Shown piece by piece: positions 41,256 through 53,314 of a stretch of 64,000 nt of DNA; the stretch's first letter is position 1; each line of letters starts with the position of its first letter. Origin of the DNA: Tubulanus polymorphus (taxonomy: Eukaryota > Nemertea > Palaeonemertea > Tubulaniformes > Tubulanidae). Location of the stretch: contig NC_134026.1 of assembly GCF_964204645.1 (NCBI RefSeq), positions 6,944,001 to 7,008,000 of the forward strand, written 5' to 3'. The position numbers and the translations under genes were made by a program. Under the pieces are notes generated by a model. That model made no database searches. It saw only the letters and a list, made by a program, of their open reading frames with translations, and was not told the origin of the DNA.

Positions 41256-41793
41256 ACGTTTTAACACAATCTTAGATGATATTGAAATGTTCAGTTCACT
41301 AGAATTGCTAGTTAAAAAGTGAGCGGCAAGTGTTTTCTTCATTAAGTTTTATGGTTATAGGCATCAGCTGTTACTTTACTAGCAAAATTTATTATCTAAG
41401 AAACGCGGCAAGCATTAAAACACGAAATGTAAATCCAATAATAAATCAGATCTTAACCATGCATTCAAAATTGACAATTCTGATCATTTTCATAGACTAA
41501 TGCTTTCAACATCACTTGGGAAAAAGTTAGCTTCACTATCAGGTTTTTCTATGCGCCTCTCTTCGGCGCTCTGTGTCGGAAAAAAATGTCGCAGCTCAAT
41601 GGATTTTTGGTGGCCCCTCTGTCGTCTGCGATAGGAATACCTACTCAAGAAATGTCACACGAAAACAACAAACCAATATATTTCTGTTGAAAAGACGTTT
41701 TATTCCTGTACTTGTACAGTCAGTCATGCACACACAGATATACGTGTAACTAAAGAACAAATCGGTTTTCTGTATAAATGATGACCTGGTGTA

Positions 41794-41968
41794 GTAGACT
41801 CCGCCCGAGTCGGATCGATCAACTCGGATAATCGTTCGACTCGGATGTTTTTTAAAATATTTTTGTGACACTATCTAAGAAATACATAACATCCAAATTC
41901 AACTCGGATATCACTCAAAGCGGGCACACTTTTACGGTTCCAAATGATTCGAATTAGACAAAGTCTAC
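41794..41968. mobile_element. Short inverted-repeat element with GTAGACT ends
   Basis: 175 bp with ends GTAGACT / AGTCTAC and internal ACTCGGAT repeats. A diverged relative is at 2515-2680. Non-coding, MITE-like. Confidence 0.5.
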
Positions 41969-41992
41969 CGTGTTAAACATTTACAAACTTTA

Positions 41993-42205
41993 GGCTAAAC
42001 AAAAATTGTACCTTGTTTCTGCGCAGCGGGCGGGTCATTTTTGTTAAATATGATTTTGTAATCAGTTCATTTCTATAGCTGCCGGGTCCGTTGTGGTAAA
42101 ATTGATCACGATTTAAAAAAAAAAGTAATGTACAGGGTATAGGCGGCCGGCCGGGTCAACTTCAAAGCTCAGCAGAGCGGAGAAACAAGGTATCGCTTTT
42201 TAGCC
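41993..42205. mobile_element. PIF/Harbinger-like MITE, copy A
   Basis: 213 bp, ends GGCTAAACAAAAATTGTACC and (other strand) GGCTAAAAAGCGATACC, continuing as CTTGTTTCT on both. Flanked by TTA at 41990-41992 and 42206-42208. A TTA/TAA duplication is the signature of PIF/Harbinger insertion. Non-coding. Copy B is at 54410-54629. Confidence 0.75.
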
Positions 42206-42258
42206 TTAGATACGTAGAGGAGTCGTGTTAAAAACGAGACGGATATGTGACACCTTTT

Positions 42259-42524
42259 GAACCTCGTTACAGCGAACTCCACGGGATCATTGTTCGTTAT
42301 AACCGATAGTTCGTTCGTTGTATCCAGTATGTAATTAGTCAAATTGTATTTTGCTTGGGACGAGTTACATCCGACGAATCTTTGTATCCGAGTTCGTTGT
42401 AAACAGGTAACACTGAACCCGTCTCGTTTTATTCAAACGTTTTATGTATATACGTTTGTGACCGGGCTATCGGTTAAAACAAACATACTTTCTAGTCCCG
42501 TGAAGTTCGCTGTAAGGAGGTTCC
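42259..42524. mobile_element. Inverted-repeat element with GAACCTCGTTACA ends, copy A
   Basis: About 266 bp. The left end is GAACCTCGTTACAGCGAACT then CCACGGGA; the right end read on the other strand is GGAACCTCCTTACAGCGAAC then TTCACGGGA. Non-coding. Copy B is at 58816-59062. Confidence 0.65.
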
Positions 42525-43577
42525 CCACTGTTGTAGTAAACCACCGTTTTCAGTGGAATCTATACCAGACACACGGAGTGGAAAGTCTATCCCCTATTCG
42601 ATGACCTGTTTGATTACATTTGGATTTACGCAGAAGGCTAAAAATTTCATCGAAAATGAGCCAATTCGTATCTAGGTAAAACCGACTTTTTTGTGGCGTC
42701 ATCTAGCGGTCCGCATCGGTACCCTTTTTTCAACAGCATTACAAAAAGCATCTGTCAATATAGTTATATTCGAAACATACACACAATGTTAGTTTTCATT
42801 GAATGTAAAGTTCATCATTGTCTTTTCACATGATAAGATACAACATAATGCCTATAAAAATACGATAATAATACTTCACACGGACACGGAAGGAATGTTA
42901 ATACTTATATCAGTCATATCATATGTATATATAACAGTACATTCATTATCAATAATAGGCAGTACACAACACGAGAATACAAACGCGGTCATGTTACCGG
43001 GTGCACAACTACATGTATTCATGGATCGATTTATTGAATCAATTGTTTTTAAATACATACGTAGGCAGATCCATAAATCCATAGATGCAAAAATTATTTT
43101 CATAAAACTTTCTACATTCAAAATCTAAATCAGCAATAAGTAGCACATGATATCAAACTGCATGATAAAATATTCAAACTGTGACCATATTGATTATAAA
43201 GCTAGTATAAACTGGTTGGATCCAGTTCCACAGTTCTCAGTTCAAATCTGAGTTGGGAATAAACTATTTTTCTAACTCGCACTAAGCGTCAAACTTTGAT
43301 TAGCCGAGAACTGTGGATCTCCACAGTCCGATTCTGAAGTTGTCTGTTAAAATGAAAGTTAAAACATTTGAAGTGAACCGATTTTAACAAACAAAACTAA
43401 ACCGGTAACTGGGTAACTGGATCCTGTTTGCTGGTATCCATTATTTCATAAGTGATTTGCACAATCATTTAGCAGCAGCAGCACCACCAGCAGCAGCAGT
43501 TCAATTTGAAGCAGGCTCAATTGTGGAAGGTTTCTTTTGTATAAAGTATTAGGAAAATATGTAATAAATATTTATCA

Positions 43578-43583
43578 TTTATT
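43578..43583 (-). terminator. Poly(A) signal of the tetraspanin gene
   Basis: Reverse-strand AATAAA about 70 bp past the tetraspanin stop codon. Confidence 0.55.
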
Positions 43584-43652
43584 AAGTACATGTATATTGA
43601 ATTATTCAAACCCAGCTTGCTTCTGTCAGCTGTAAAACAGTGAAACTCCTGC

Positions 43653-46600
43653 TCAACGTTGCGTCCACAATGCCATCTGATCATTGATCTGTCTCGCCAA
43701 AATCAACGCCATAAAAATTGCAAAAATCTAAAAAGAAAGAGAAATGAGAGAATTGAGAAGTTCAAGTCAAACTGGGGAATGTCGTCATATGGAAAAGTTA
43801 ATTACAGCATCACTAGACCAGCTCAACTTATACGGGTGCAATACCAAGTGGGCTAAAAATCCAAATGCAAAGCAGACCTTATATCACTGAGGGATCATTC
43901 ATTTATTACGTACGCATAAAATTTAAACCCCCCTCCCCCTCTGTACGCAAAATCGGCCATTTTTTCATATACATTAAGCATTACAGTACGCAATTGCACA
44001 GTCCCCTCCCCCTCCCTTGATGCGTACGTAATAAATGAATGACTCCTGATGGGATTCATGAAAATTTCCGCCAGGTTTAACGTTGGCTTTTTGAATTCAA
44101 CTGCAGCCGTCATCTCTATTTTTGAATCCCAATTTATATTTCTAAATCAATTTACTAAGTTTAAGTCATCATTCGGAAATTTCGTTACCATAATGGATGT
44201 CACAACGATGACGACTTTTCATTGTATAAGTGGAGTTTAAAATATACCTGTAAAACAGCAATACCCATCGCGATTCCACCAACCAACAGTAAATTCTCTT
44301 GAACCAGTTTCAAAATGGCGTCCACACAACCAGTCGTATAAATCTTCTCACCAGCTTTTATATGCTACAAATATAGTTCACAGCTACTATCTATAACATC
44401 TTTATGAAATGTAAAACAGCTATGACCCATGACCTGAATTTTTTTCGTGAATTTTCATGAAAAAGAACAGCGCCAGCAGTACTTACCCCTAAATTTTGCA
44501 TTCCATATCCACACATAGCATTGATATAGTTTCCCTAAACAAAATAAATAACTTATCAGGCAAAGGCACATTTGGCAGCGTATTATCAGTTAAGACATCA
44601 AAAATCTGCGGATGAGTGAAATGCAGTTTACCGCATCTCCAAGTAGATAACTTTGTCCTCATCCTACAAATGGGGTTCCCTGAGAGCTACTATGGCAGAC
44701 GAGGATCCAGGTTTGCTAGGTAGTTGGTCGTCCGCGTTTGATTTTTTCTGATTTCAATTAAATCCAAATGAACTTTTCTCCTAAATGAATCAATCATTTA
44801 AGAAGAATGAAAGTATTGTATATTTGGTAGATGCTGTGATAATATATGGATTGAGGAGTCCAAAAATCCAGTTCAAAGTTCATCGAAAATGAACTAATTT
44901 TGACAATGGACGACCTAGTGCTCGCCACGCCATCTGGCAGGATAGCTGGTTTTGCGGGTACCCCATTGTAAACGAGAATTTTATACAATTCCATATTCTA
45001 AGGCAGTAACGAGTTAAGAGTTTGTTTAGAAAAGGTCAACTCAAAACATATAGAGGGTTTACAAGGTGCCCCCGGCCGGATCCGTGCCTGTCTGGTTTAC
45101 ACCCGTGCTGTACTTACATTTAAACCTACGTTATTTTCTACGACGCAACACGAGAACGGAACTCCACATCTCTCTGGACTCGTGTTCTCATTCGGGTTTT
45201 TCGTACAGTTGAAATAAGGATTGTTATTCCAGTCTTTGTAGCCAAGTGAATTCACACCGCAACATTTAAACTGCCAATTCAAACATTCAATACATGTTTC
45301 ATAATTCGCTAAATACATGAACATTTTGAAGTGAGTTTACAGTGTACATGTATTTAATATCTAACCACTGGTTTTAAGGTTTATCATGTGAATTGACAAA
45401 AAAAAAAAACGGGGTTGCGCATTCAAGGCTTAAACTTCAGGGGGCCAGTTCCATAGTGAGGGCTTAGACTTAAGACCATTCTAAGACCAACTTAGTTCTA
45501 TAGCCAATCTAATAACTTAAGACCAGTCTCAAGATTTAAGATAACTTTTGGTCTTAAGTCTTGTTTATGGAACCAGCCCCAGGGGTTGGTTGCATAGTTA
45601 TGGCTTAGACTTATGACCAGTCTAAGACCAACTTAGTTCTATAGCCAATCTAACAACTTAAGACCAGTCTTAAGATTTACGACCACTTTTGGACTTAAGT
45701 CACGACTGTGCAACTGGCCCCAGGAGCCGACTAAGCCATGAATAATCTAACAACTTAAGACCAGCCTAATCCCATATTGGTTCTATAACAAATCTAACAA
45801 CTTTAGACAAGTCTAAGCTCATTTTGGTAGTATAGCCAATCTAACAACTTAACGCCAGTCTAAGCTCATTTTGGCTCTATAATCAATCTAACAACTTCAG
45901 ACCAGTCTAAGCTTATTTTGGTTCTATAACCAACAATTTCAGACCAATTAAACATATGGTCTAAGACCACTTTTGGCCTATGCAACTAACAGTAGATCGA
46001 GGACTAAGGTGAAAACTGGACCCTTACAGTTTTTTGCATCCAATCGATGAGATTCATCAGATCCGCATTATCCCTGTATCTGACGATCAACTCATCCTCG
46101 AGGACTCCTTGAATTTTAGTTTTGGCTTCGTTGTCGAAAACAAACGCTAAAACAGCACCGGTAATTTCTAACAGAAATATCACTCCCAAAACAGCAGAGA
46201 ACTACAACAAAAACATTGAGATACAGAAAGAAAAAATCGACATCGTGAATCAACGTATAACACGAATATCAGTTTAAACATGAATCGAACATCAGGTCCA
46301 TGCTTTTTTTATTCTTTTTTCTATTTCAAGAAAAAGGGCACTTTATCACCATTGAAAAAGTACAGGTCTTAAATATGATTATTTCATAACCTAAACTAAA
46401 ACAAAGAAAATCTGAGTACCAAGGTATGTGAATAAATCATATGAAAAATTATGAAAATTATGTCCAAATTTCAAAAAAATCTTGGCTCGAAAGATTTTTT
46501 GACAATGACTTTGTGAAGGGCACTTTATATTCAAGTATGCGGATTATGAAAGATAGATAGATATACTATACTATACTATACTTGCGAAATAGAATGGTGA

Positions 46601-49600
46601 TCTTAGAACTGGTTTCATAGACATGGTAATTGAACCCAGACTGTAACTACCATTGACAATGGAAAACTTTTAGAACAAGATGTTTCATGAGGCTGATTAG
46701 GAGCAAGGAAGGAACCATGGTCACAGACAGAAACAGATTGACTTATGAAAACGTTTTCAAGACCCTCCCAAAATTGAAGCAGTTTCACAAAGAGTTTTAG
46801 ACTAATTTCCCGAAATGAGAGGAGATTCGCTGAAGAAAGTGCCTGAAAACGATTCACGAACTTAGCTGAGTTTTTAAGGAATCAAGTTTAGTATGAACCC
46901 CCGAACCCGACAATAGAGGAGTTTTCAAGGGGTACAGTTAAATTCGACTACGTCGTCATCAAATAACTCATCGCAACGCACGTTGTCACTATTTATTAGC
47001 CCAAATCTGTATTTCTATTTCAATACGCTGAGGGGTAATTCATTTATTATGTACGCATTGGGGCAGGGGGTCAGAGCAGCTTTGTACTATAATGCTTAAC
47101 CCATGTGGTGTATAAATCAGTGACTGACTAGTACACTGCACTGCAGTGTATATAGATGTAATTTGTAAAAGTTTTATATAGATATAGATCAGTTAGATAG
47201 ATAAGTAACTAACAACACACCGCTCAGCGGTGTAGATGCATTATAGTGCTTGTTATTTGATGCACTGGGCTGGAATTTTTTTGAACATTTTAAGATTATC
47301 TTCCGCACTTTAGGGTATTGATTAGTCAGCACCAAAAGGGTCTTAATGTAAATGAAAAAGGCGCCGTTTTTGGGGGAAAATTCAAATTTTGTGTGTACAT
47401 AAGAATTAATGATTGTCACAACGACAACGACTTAAGCAGCGAGTTTCACTGTACTCGATAAAGTTGAGATATTTCAGAGTATTCACATATTAAACGATAT
47501 ACATATAAGAGAAAAAGTACAGGACCCAGTTCCACGGTTCTGAGTAAAAATCTGACTCGAGAGTTAACTCATTGAAAATGAACTGATTTTAACTCAAGAG
47601 TTAACCCTAACTCACAACTTTGGAACCGGCCTCGGAAGAATAAAGTACCGTTTTAAGAAGACAGATATTTTCACGTAGCGCGCCCACGCAACCAGCAAAT
47701 GAAATCAGAAACACAAACGAACCGACGATGATTATGACAATAGAAACATTTGCTAACAGATCGTAGATACTAGATATGTCAGTGCTCGATCCACCGCTGT
47801 TGAATTTATTCTTCTCAACCTGGGCCCACGTACCGATAAACACCAGCGCGATACCCAGAACCTGAAACAACAAATACAGCAGATGATTCAACGAGAATGA
47901 TTATGTATCTAGATACCGTATATATCAGGGATGAAAACGGCCCATATTGAAAAGTCGGAAAATATTTTCAAAAAAAATGAATTTTTTTGGGGAACAAAAA
48001 TCAGTAACTTTAAGCCAAAAACTACGGAGCGCTCCTATGTGACGCCCGCGATTGAGGTGATTAAAGTGATTGAGGTGATTTACACTGTTCTCAGGAATAA
48101 AGAAAATGAAAAAAGGAATGAAATCCGTCTATGGTCGGAAGATTTTCATCCCTGATATATCAGGGTGGAATTTTGTCACCTCTCCTTTTTTGTATATATT
48201 TAAATGACCTTAGTGTCAAACTCAATTCTTTCAATATTGGCTGCATAAACTATGGTACTCTAATAAATAATTTAATATATGCAGACGACATTTGCATTTT
48301 TTGTCCCTCTGCAAAGGGTCTACAAACTCTAATCAATATTTGTAATAACTATGCAAGCCAGCATGACATAACATTTAATATAGATAAAACTCAGTGTATA
48401 GTTTTTAAGCCATCTAGCTTCGTTTTCTATGGCAATGTTGTGCCCCCAGTGTATATGAATAATTGCCTCATAAAATATGTAAATGATGTAAAATATCTAG
48501 GATAATACATTTCCTCTGCTTTATCTGATGATGCAGACATGATTAATCAAACCAAATTGCTCTGCATCCGTGCAAACTCTATTATCCGTAAATTTTCTTC
48601 CTGCAGCAATGTTGTGAAAAACAAACTGTTTTCTAGCTATTGTACGTCTTTTTATAGTATGCCTATTTGGTCAAATTTTTCTAAACAAATTTACGATCGC
48701 TTACGTGTGTGTTTCAATAACGCGTTCAGGCGCCTGCATCATTTTGAACCGGGGTGTAGTGCTCCCGCGATGTTTTTCAATAATCATGTGAAAAGCTTCG
48801 GCGAGATTTACCGCAAAATAGTCTACTCTTTTAAATCCGGTATTCTGTCTCATCCAAACACTCTTGTTCAATCGATCTCTAGCTCAATTTCATTCTACTT
48901 TTCATCACTATTTTAAACATGGGACAGTATACTGTACACATAATAAAGTCGTGTCCTTAAAACAGTGCTATGTATTTTGTATATTTATTATTATAATATT
49001 TTTGTTAAAAAAATTTGTCATATGGACATATGTCTGAAATAAAACATAATAATAATAATATACACCAGGTGTCGGTAATGTGCAGTAGGAGAACTACCGT
49101 GGCAATAGATTCCACTTGTGGCAAGTGAGGATCCACCAGATAATCATAATAACGATATAATTGCTTGTATAGGGCTTTTCCATATTGAGTATGCTCAAAG
49201 CAGCACCAGGTGTCATTACGTGTGTGACTACTTCTGTTTGAAGGGATAGGGGTGTAATAGGGACCGGGTTAGGCCTACTGTTCACTTTCACTGGGAGAAT
49301 AGCTAGTTGTACTCCCCCACACAGGCCCGTACACAGGGGGGATTGTCGGGTGCGAATGCACCTCCCCACAAGATCCCAAGTTCCACTTTCTTTGTCTAAG
49401 AACATTTTCAATGACTTTGTTATATGAAATATTCTCTAACATTGGCTGAAAATTCATCTATGTTAAAAATATGTAAAATTTTCTTGGGAGACAGCGCTAG
49501 CAATCACCAGCTCCACCATCAAATAAGTTCCGCCTCATCTCGATTCGCACCAACCCAAAAGAAAGGCTGCATACGGGCCTGCCACAGTCGGATTTACTGA

Positions 49601-50128
49601 TTATAGGCGTTTTTATCTAGATGTTGATTTGTCAAATCAATTTACCAAAGTAAATTCTGCACATTTATCTACTTGATTTATCAAATCGATTCAGCTAATC
49701 AATGCATTTATTTAAATGATTACTCAAATCGATTTGACTTATCAAGCTAGTGGGGCGATTTGCTTGATTTGTCAAACTGATTTTAGTAGATTTACGTGGA
49801 GAGTAAAGATGGCGGAAAAGAATCAGCAAGTCTCCCAGCACTGGTTACTAATCCGCGCGTTTATCTAACTGCATATCGATTTATCAAATCAGCGAGACAG
49901 GTGGATTTGCAAATCCAAAGCAATTTGCTTAGATAAAAACGCTTTATAACACTGCTGACCGAATGACGATGACAGGTGTCAATATATTAAAATTGAATTG
50001 TATTTAGTGACTGACGCACTTACCCAGAAAATCAAATTGAAGAAGAATATCGAATATTTCAGACAGGGGCTGATGTAAGAAGCTTTTATACGAGGTCGCC
50101 GTGGTACTGGTATCCCACCTGCTGCCAT
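43653..50128 (-). CDS. Tetraspanin, complete seven-exon gene
   Basis: Exons in gene order: 50128-50024, 47861-47649, 46201-46028, 45270-45118, 44534-44487, 44364-44248, 43727-43653. All introns are phase 0; the join is 885 nt, 294 aa. The N-terminus has CLKYSIFFFNLIFW (palmitoylation-type Cys and first helix). Exon 2 finishes helix 1 and gives helix 2 with SFAGCVGALRENICLL. Exon 3 starts with helix 3 (FSAVLGVIFLLEITGAVLAF). The large loop has CCGV at the start of exon 4, then DW, VPFSCC, and single Cys in exons 5 and 6 (MCGYG, TTGCVD). Helix 4 spans exons 6 and 7. Tetraspanins organise membrane microdomains with integrins and other partners. I use the internal acceptor TTGGCAG| at 45271-45274 for exon 4 because the upstream TTTAG breaks the frame. 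I cannot assign a vertebrate orthologue. Confidence 0.93.
43891..44046. mobile_element. MITE with long terminal inverted repeats
   Basis: About 156 bp. Arms TCATTCATTTATTACGTACG + CAT at 43895-43917 and their exact complement at 44020-44042, with a CCCCCTCCCC core on both sides of a short centre. It lies in the last intron of the tetraspanin gene. A single-ended relative (TTCATTTATTATGTACGCAT) is at about 47038-47060. Confidence 0.8.
45440..45985. repeat. AAGACC palindromic repeat array
   Basis: Three to four head-to-tail copies of a roughly 140-bp unit (AGTCTAAGACCAACTTAGTT, TATAGCCAATCTAACAACTT, AAGACCAGTCT, TTTTGGTCTTAAGTC). The last copies are shortened. Lies in the tetraspanin intron between exons 3 and 4. 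Confidence 0.7.
47523..47632. repeat. GAACTGGATCC palindromic repeat, well-formed copy
   Basis: The left arm CCCAGTTCCACGGTTCTGAG and right arm CTCACAACTTTGGAACCGG are complementary around GAGTTAACTCATTGAAAATG + AACTGATTTTAACTC. Clear copies of the same family are at 5205-5405, 23355-23475, 28140-28225, 43205-43435, 54696-54811 and 62335-62490. Confidence 0.7.
47926..48154. mobile_element. hAT-like non-autonomous element
   Basis: 229 bp with exact 12-bp ends CAGGGATGAAAA / TTTTCATCCCTG, a hAT-type terminus. Flanks share ATATAT (47920-47925 and 48155-48160), possibly part of an 8-bp target duplication. It abuts the LINE that begins at 48161. The frame inside it (Lys/Glu-rich) is not recognisable. 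Confidence 0.65.
48161..49060 (+). mobile_element. 5'-truncated LINE with reverse-transcriptase C-terminus
   Basis: Reads QGGILSPLLFCIYLNDL, then NNLIYADDICIFCPS (the YADD catalytic box), then GLQTLI, INICNNYASQHDITFNIDKT and, after one stop at about 48502, the LINE C-terminal part (KNKLFSSYCTSFYSMPIW, AFRRLHHFE). The 3' end carries poly(A)-like ATAAAACATAATAATAATAA. The catalytic-domain N-terminus is missing and there is an in-frame stop, so it is dead. In intron 1 of the tetraspanin gene, antisense to it. Confidence 0.88.
49601..49949. mobile_element. MITE with TTATAGGCGTTTTTATCTAG ends
   Basis: 349 bp. The left end reads TTATAGGCGTTTTTATCTAG, the right end on the other strand TTATAAAGCGTTTTTATCTA. 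The interior is rich in TTGATTTATCAAATCGAT words. Non-coding; in intron 1 of the tetraspanin gene. Confidence 0.7.
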
Positions 50129-51939
50129 TCTGCGGATATTACGACCTGATTATCACAATTCCACGCCTATTTCCTCATCAAAATGTTTACAATGTATTAT
50201 TTACTTCCGCATTGCCAGTCACCGTCTAGTGCTGCCTGTTTACATATCGCTGACGGTGAATTTGTGAACTAACCTATTACTTGCGTGCCACAGTAGGAAT
50301 ATTGTCTACGGAGTTATAGTTCACTAGTTTACCGTTAATATTGTAAATAGGGGCAGCACTTAACGGTGATTTGAACAATACTATCAATTTTAGTCAGGAG
50401 AATAAAGTTATATCGAGCTATCTATCTATCTAACCATTCCGAAATTAGACACATTTAGAAACTTGTAAATATTTGTTAACAAAATCATTTTCCCCTCGTA
50501 CCATGGAAATGGTTGGAGAGTAATAAATTATCTTCTTATCTTGGAAATAAATATAATAATATCAGAAATTTTGAAACTAAAAAGTACTTTTTGTATAATG
50601 TTGCTTTCAATGGGTTTTACAGCATTTTGTATCACATGAGACATGGCCATTGACGCGCCGAAGAGGACATCAAAATATATGTTCCTTATGCCTTGTGTAT
50701 GTGTTTCGATAGGACAATAGTTTTGAGGTTATTTGATGTGAATCTGAGCATGAATAGATTTAATCGTAGTATATTTGAATTTCCATAGATATTCCCAGAT
50801 AAACACCCTCGTGCCGGACCACAATCTAGGATACCACTCAAAACAATCCACTAAAGCAAATTCATTTGGTTTCGCTTTCGTAAAACATAACGAATATACG
50901 ACAGTAAATTAATAGTTAAAACTTAGCATTTTATTAATCAATCATTTCACTACAAATCATATACACTACACTGATAAACATACAGTATTTTAAACCACTG
51001 ATTTCATAGTAGTTCGTTTCTAATGTGAGAAGCCTAGCCGCCTGTACGGCTTGTAAATGGTGTGTAAATACATTGTATACATTCAGCATCAGAGTTTCAT
51101 CAACAAAGCAAAATATATTCATATTTATACATAATCCATTTATGACTAAGTTGGCCCGACACAATTTAGATTCCTCCTTCGCTTGACTTCCGTTTTGTTG
51201 AATAATGTTATAGTTAAAGTACTTCCTCATAGAGGAAGTTAACAGTTGATTCTATTCTAAAAGATGACAAAGGGCGTTAATAAATTTAATGTATGGATAT
51301 TTTTGCTGAATTTCCAGCAGCCCCTCCAATCAAACATCCCCTCCCATATGTTTGTACTTAATCAATGACCACATGAGACACCTAGCATGACCAGGCTCGG
51401 GTCAAGCAGCAAAGTTTAAATTCTTCTATTTTCGGTGCAGTGAAACTCGAGCTTAAGTCGTCATATTTGAGACTTACACTGGGCTTCAAAAATAGAGACG
51501 ACCTTCAGTTATGCGATGACTTAAAATCCATATGACGACTTAAGTTTCACTGCGTGATAAAACATGAAGTCATAAATCTAAACTATAGAGTTCAACATTC
51601 TGTCACATGTTAGGCCCCAAGATTTAACATTCCTTCACAAATTTTGTCTGAAATTTGTATAAAAAGAAGATGAAGTAGAATCTTGTGTCGAGCCAATTTA
51701 GAAATCACATTCAATAGAAATAGTATATGTAGTTTACAATATTAAATAAAATCAGGAATTTTCGCACTTTTTTCCTGCAAAATTTTAATTACAACCAGTT
51801 TTTTTTCGTAATAATAATTATAACTATGATTATTTACAAAGCCGAGAGATTTTCAATAATCAATCAATATGATTCGAGTATTTCATAATTTTAAATTTAT
51901 AAAATCAATAATTACATTTAACACATAATGCAAGAGATT

Positions 51940-52205
51940 GAGAGGAGAGTGAGAGGGAGGGGAATGATGGAGAGAGTGAGATGAGGGAGTGAGAGGGAGA
52001 TGGATGGAGAGACTGAGAGGGAGGCGGATAGGGAAGTGAGAGGGGAGGGCGTAGATAGGGTAGTGAGGATTAAGAAGGGAGGGAGATAGGGAGGAGACTG
52101 AGAGGGAGGCAGAAAGGGGAGTGAGGGGAGAGAGTAAATAGACAGAGAAAAGAGGGAGGACTAAGAGGGAGGGTAGGGGGAGAAGAAAAGAGGGAAATAG
52201 GGCGA
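51940..52205. repeat. Purine-rich tract
   Basis: About 265 bp of G/A-rich sequence built from GTGAGAGGGAGG units with GAGA variants. It is the complement in character of the pyrimidine tract at 19105-19450. Potential triplex-forming DNA. Confidence 0.75.
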
Positions 52206-53299
52206 AGATGACGTGTGAGTGACGTGAATGCGTTGTCTATATTTGTTAAAATGTGAATCCAATGATTAAAAGCTCATTTAAACGACTCCAGTTTAGACAG
52301 CACTACCTCCTCTAATAAACACGCAAATATCGTTTCCATTTCAATTAAACACGCATTGAAACAAACTAAGCAAAATTCAGAGTAAAATCGCTTGAATTAT
52401 CAATAGTATTTTTTACACCAATCGAATACAAAAAATATGGCTATGAATTTAAACGGTGAAATATTATCATATTACAACAATGCTGACAGTTTCTATCATT
52501 CAATTACGCATCATTTATTGCACATGGTGCAATTTATCCAAAAGAAAAAAAAAAAAAAACAAAGAGATAACGTGAATACATTATCATTTTTTCACAACGT
52601 AGCTTTTCCATTTTTATCACACATTGAACGCGTGCCACAACAATATTATCCACACCACAGTCCGCGCTGATTTAATGCCCAATTTTAGTGTTCCTCAAAT
52701 GCTTCGCTTCTATTCTAAGTCCAGCGTACAAATAGACAGTCCCCATGACGACGACGACATTTGTTGCCTACAACTTTAGAGGAAAACAAATACTGCAGTT
52801 TTAAACACGTTTTTCAGTCACCCCAAAGGGGTACCCCTCCCTGTGAGTACCCTCCACTCAATCCCCTCGACGGACATCCCCATCAATCTGCCTCTGTATC
52901 AAATAATGCCCTTCCATCATGTGGAAAATATGAAGAATCAAATAAATCTATTTAATTGTGAAAAATAAATGCAAAATTTCTTCATAATCTAATACGTACA
53001 CCTATTTGACTTCTAAACCCTACATGTTCGACATACGGAAAGCAAGATAGCCCCCAGGCAGCCATATCAATATGCACTTATTGAACTCCCAGACACAAAT
53101 GTATATCTCAATAGAACCGGTAAATTTGAGACAGTTTCATCCAACAAAATAAATTAAAATCTCTAAAATCGTTTATTTCACATTCGCTGAATCATTATAA
53201 TCATTCTTATTTCTATCAATTATATTAGTTTAGTTTATTATATACACTACTTATTGACTACTATTCTCAATCATAAATAGTTGTTACTCTATTAGTATT

Positions 53300-53314
53300 C
53301 CAGTAGGTGGCGCC
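53300..53314 (+). promoter_or_regulatory. CTCF-like motif
   Basis: CCAGTAGGTGGCGCC fits the CTCF core. A second, weaker match (CAGCCACTAGGGGTCAC) is at 53466-53482. Motif only. Confidence 0.3.

Larger units (their letters stand above)
40779..43560. other. Repeat-rich intergenic region
   Basis: No gene recognised. It holds the minisatellite at 40945-41255 and three inverted-repeat elements (41794-41968, 41993-42205, 42259-42524). A copy of the GAACTGGATCC palindrome is at about 43205-43435. Confidence 0.5.

Noticed and set aside
45271-45324. Upstream extension of tetraspanin exon 4 from the TTTAG acceptor
   Set aside because: It would start in the wrong phase for exon 3; the internal TTGGCAG acceptor gives phase 0 and QKT|FKCCG, the normal tetraspanin spacing.
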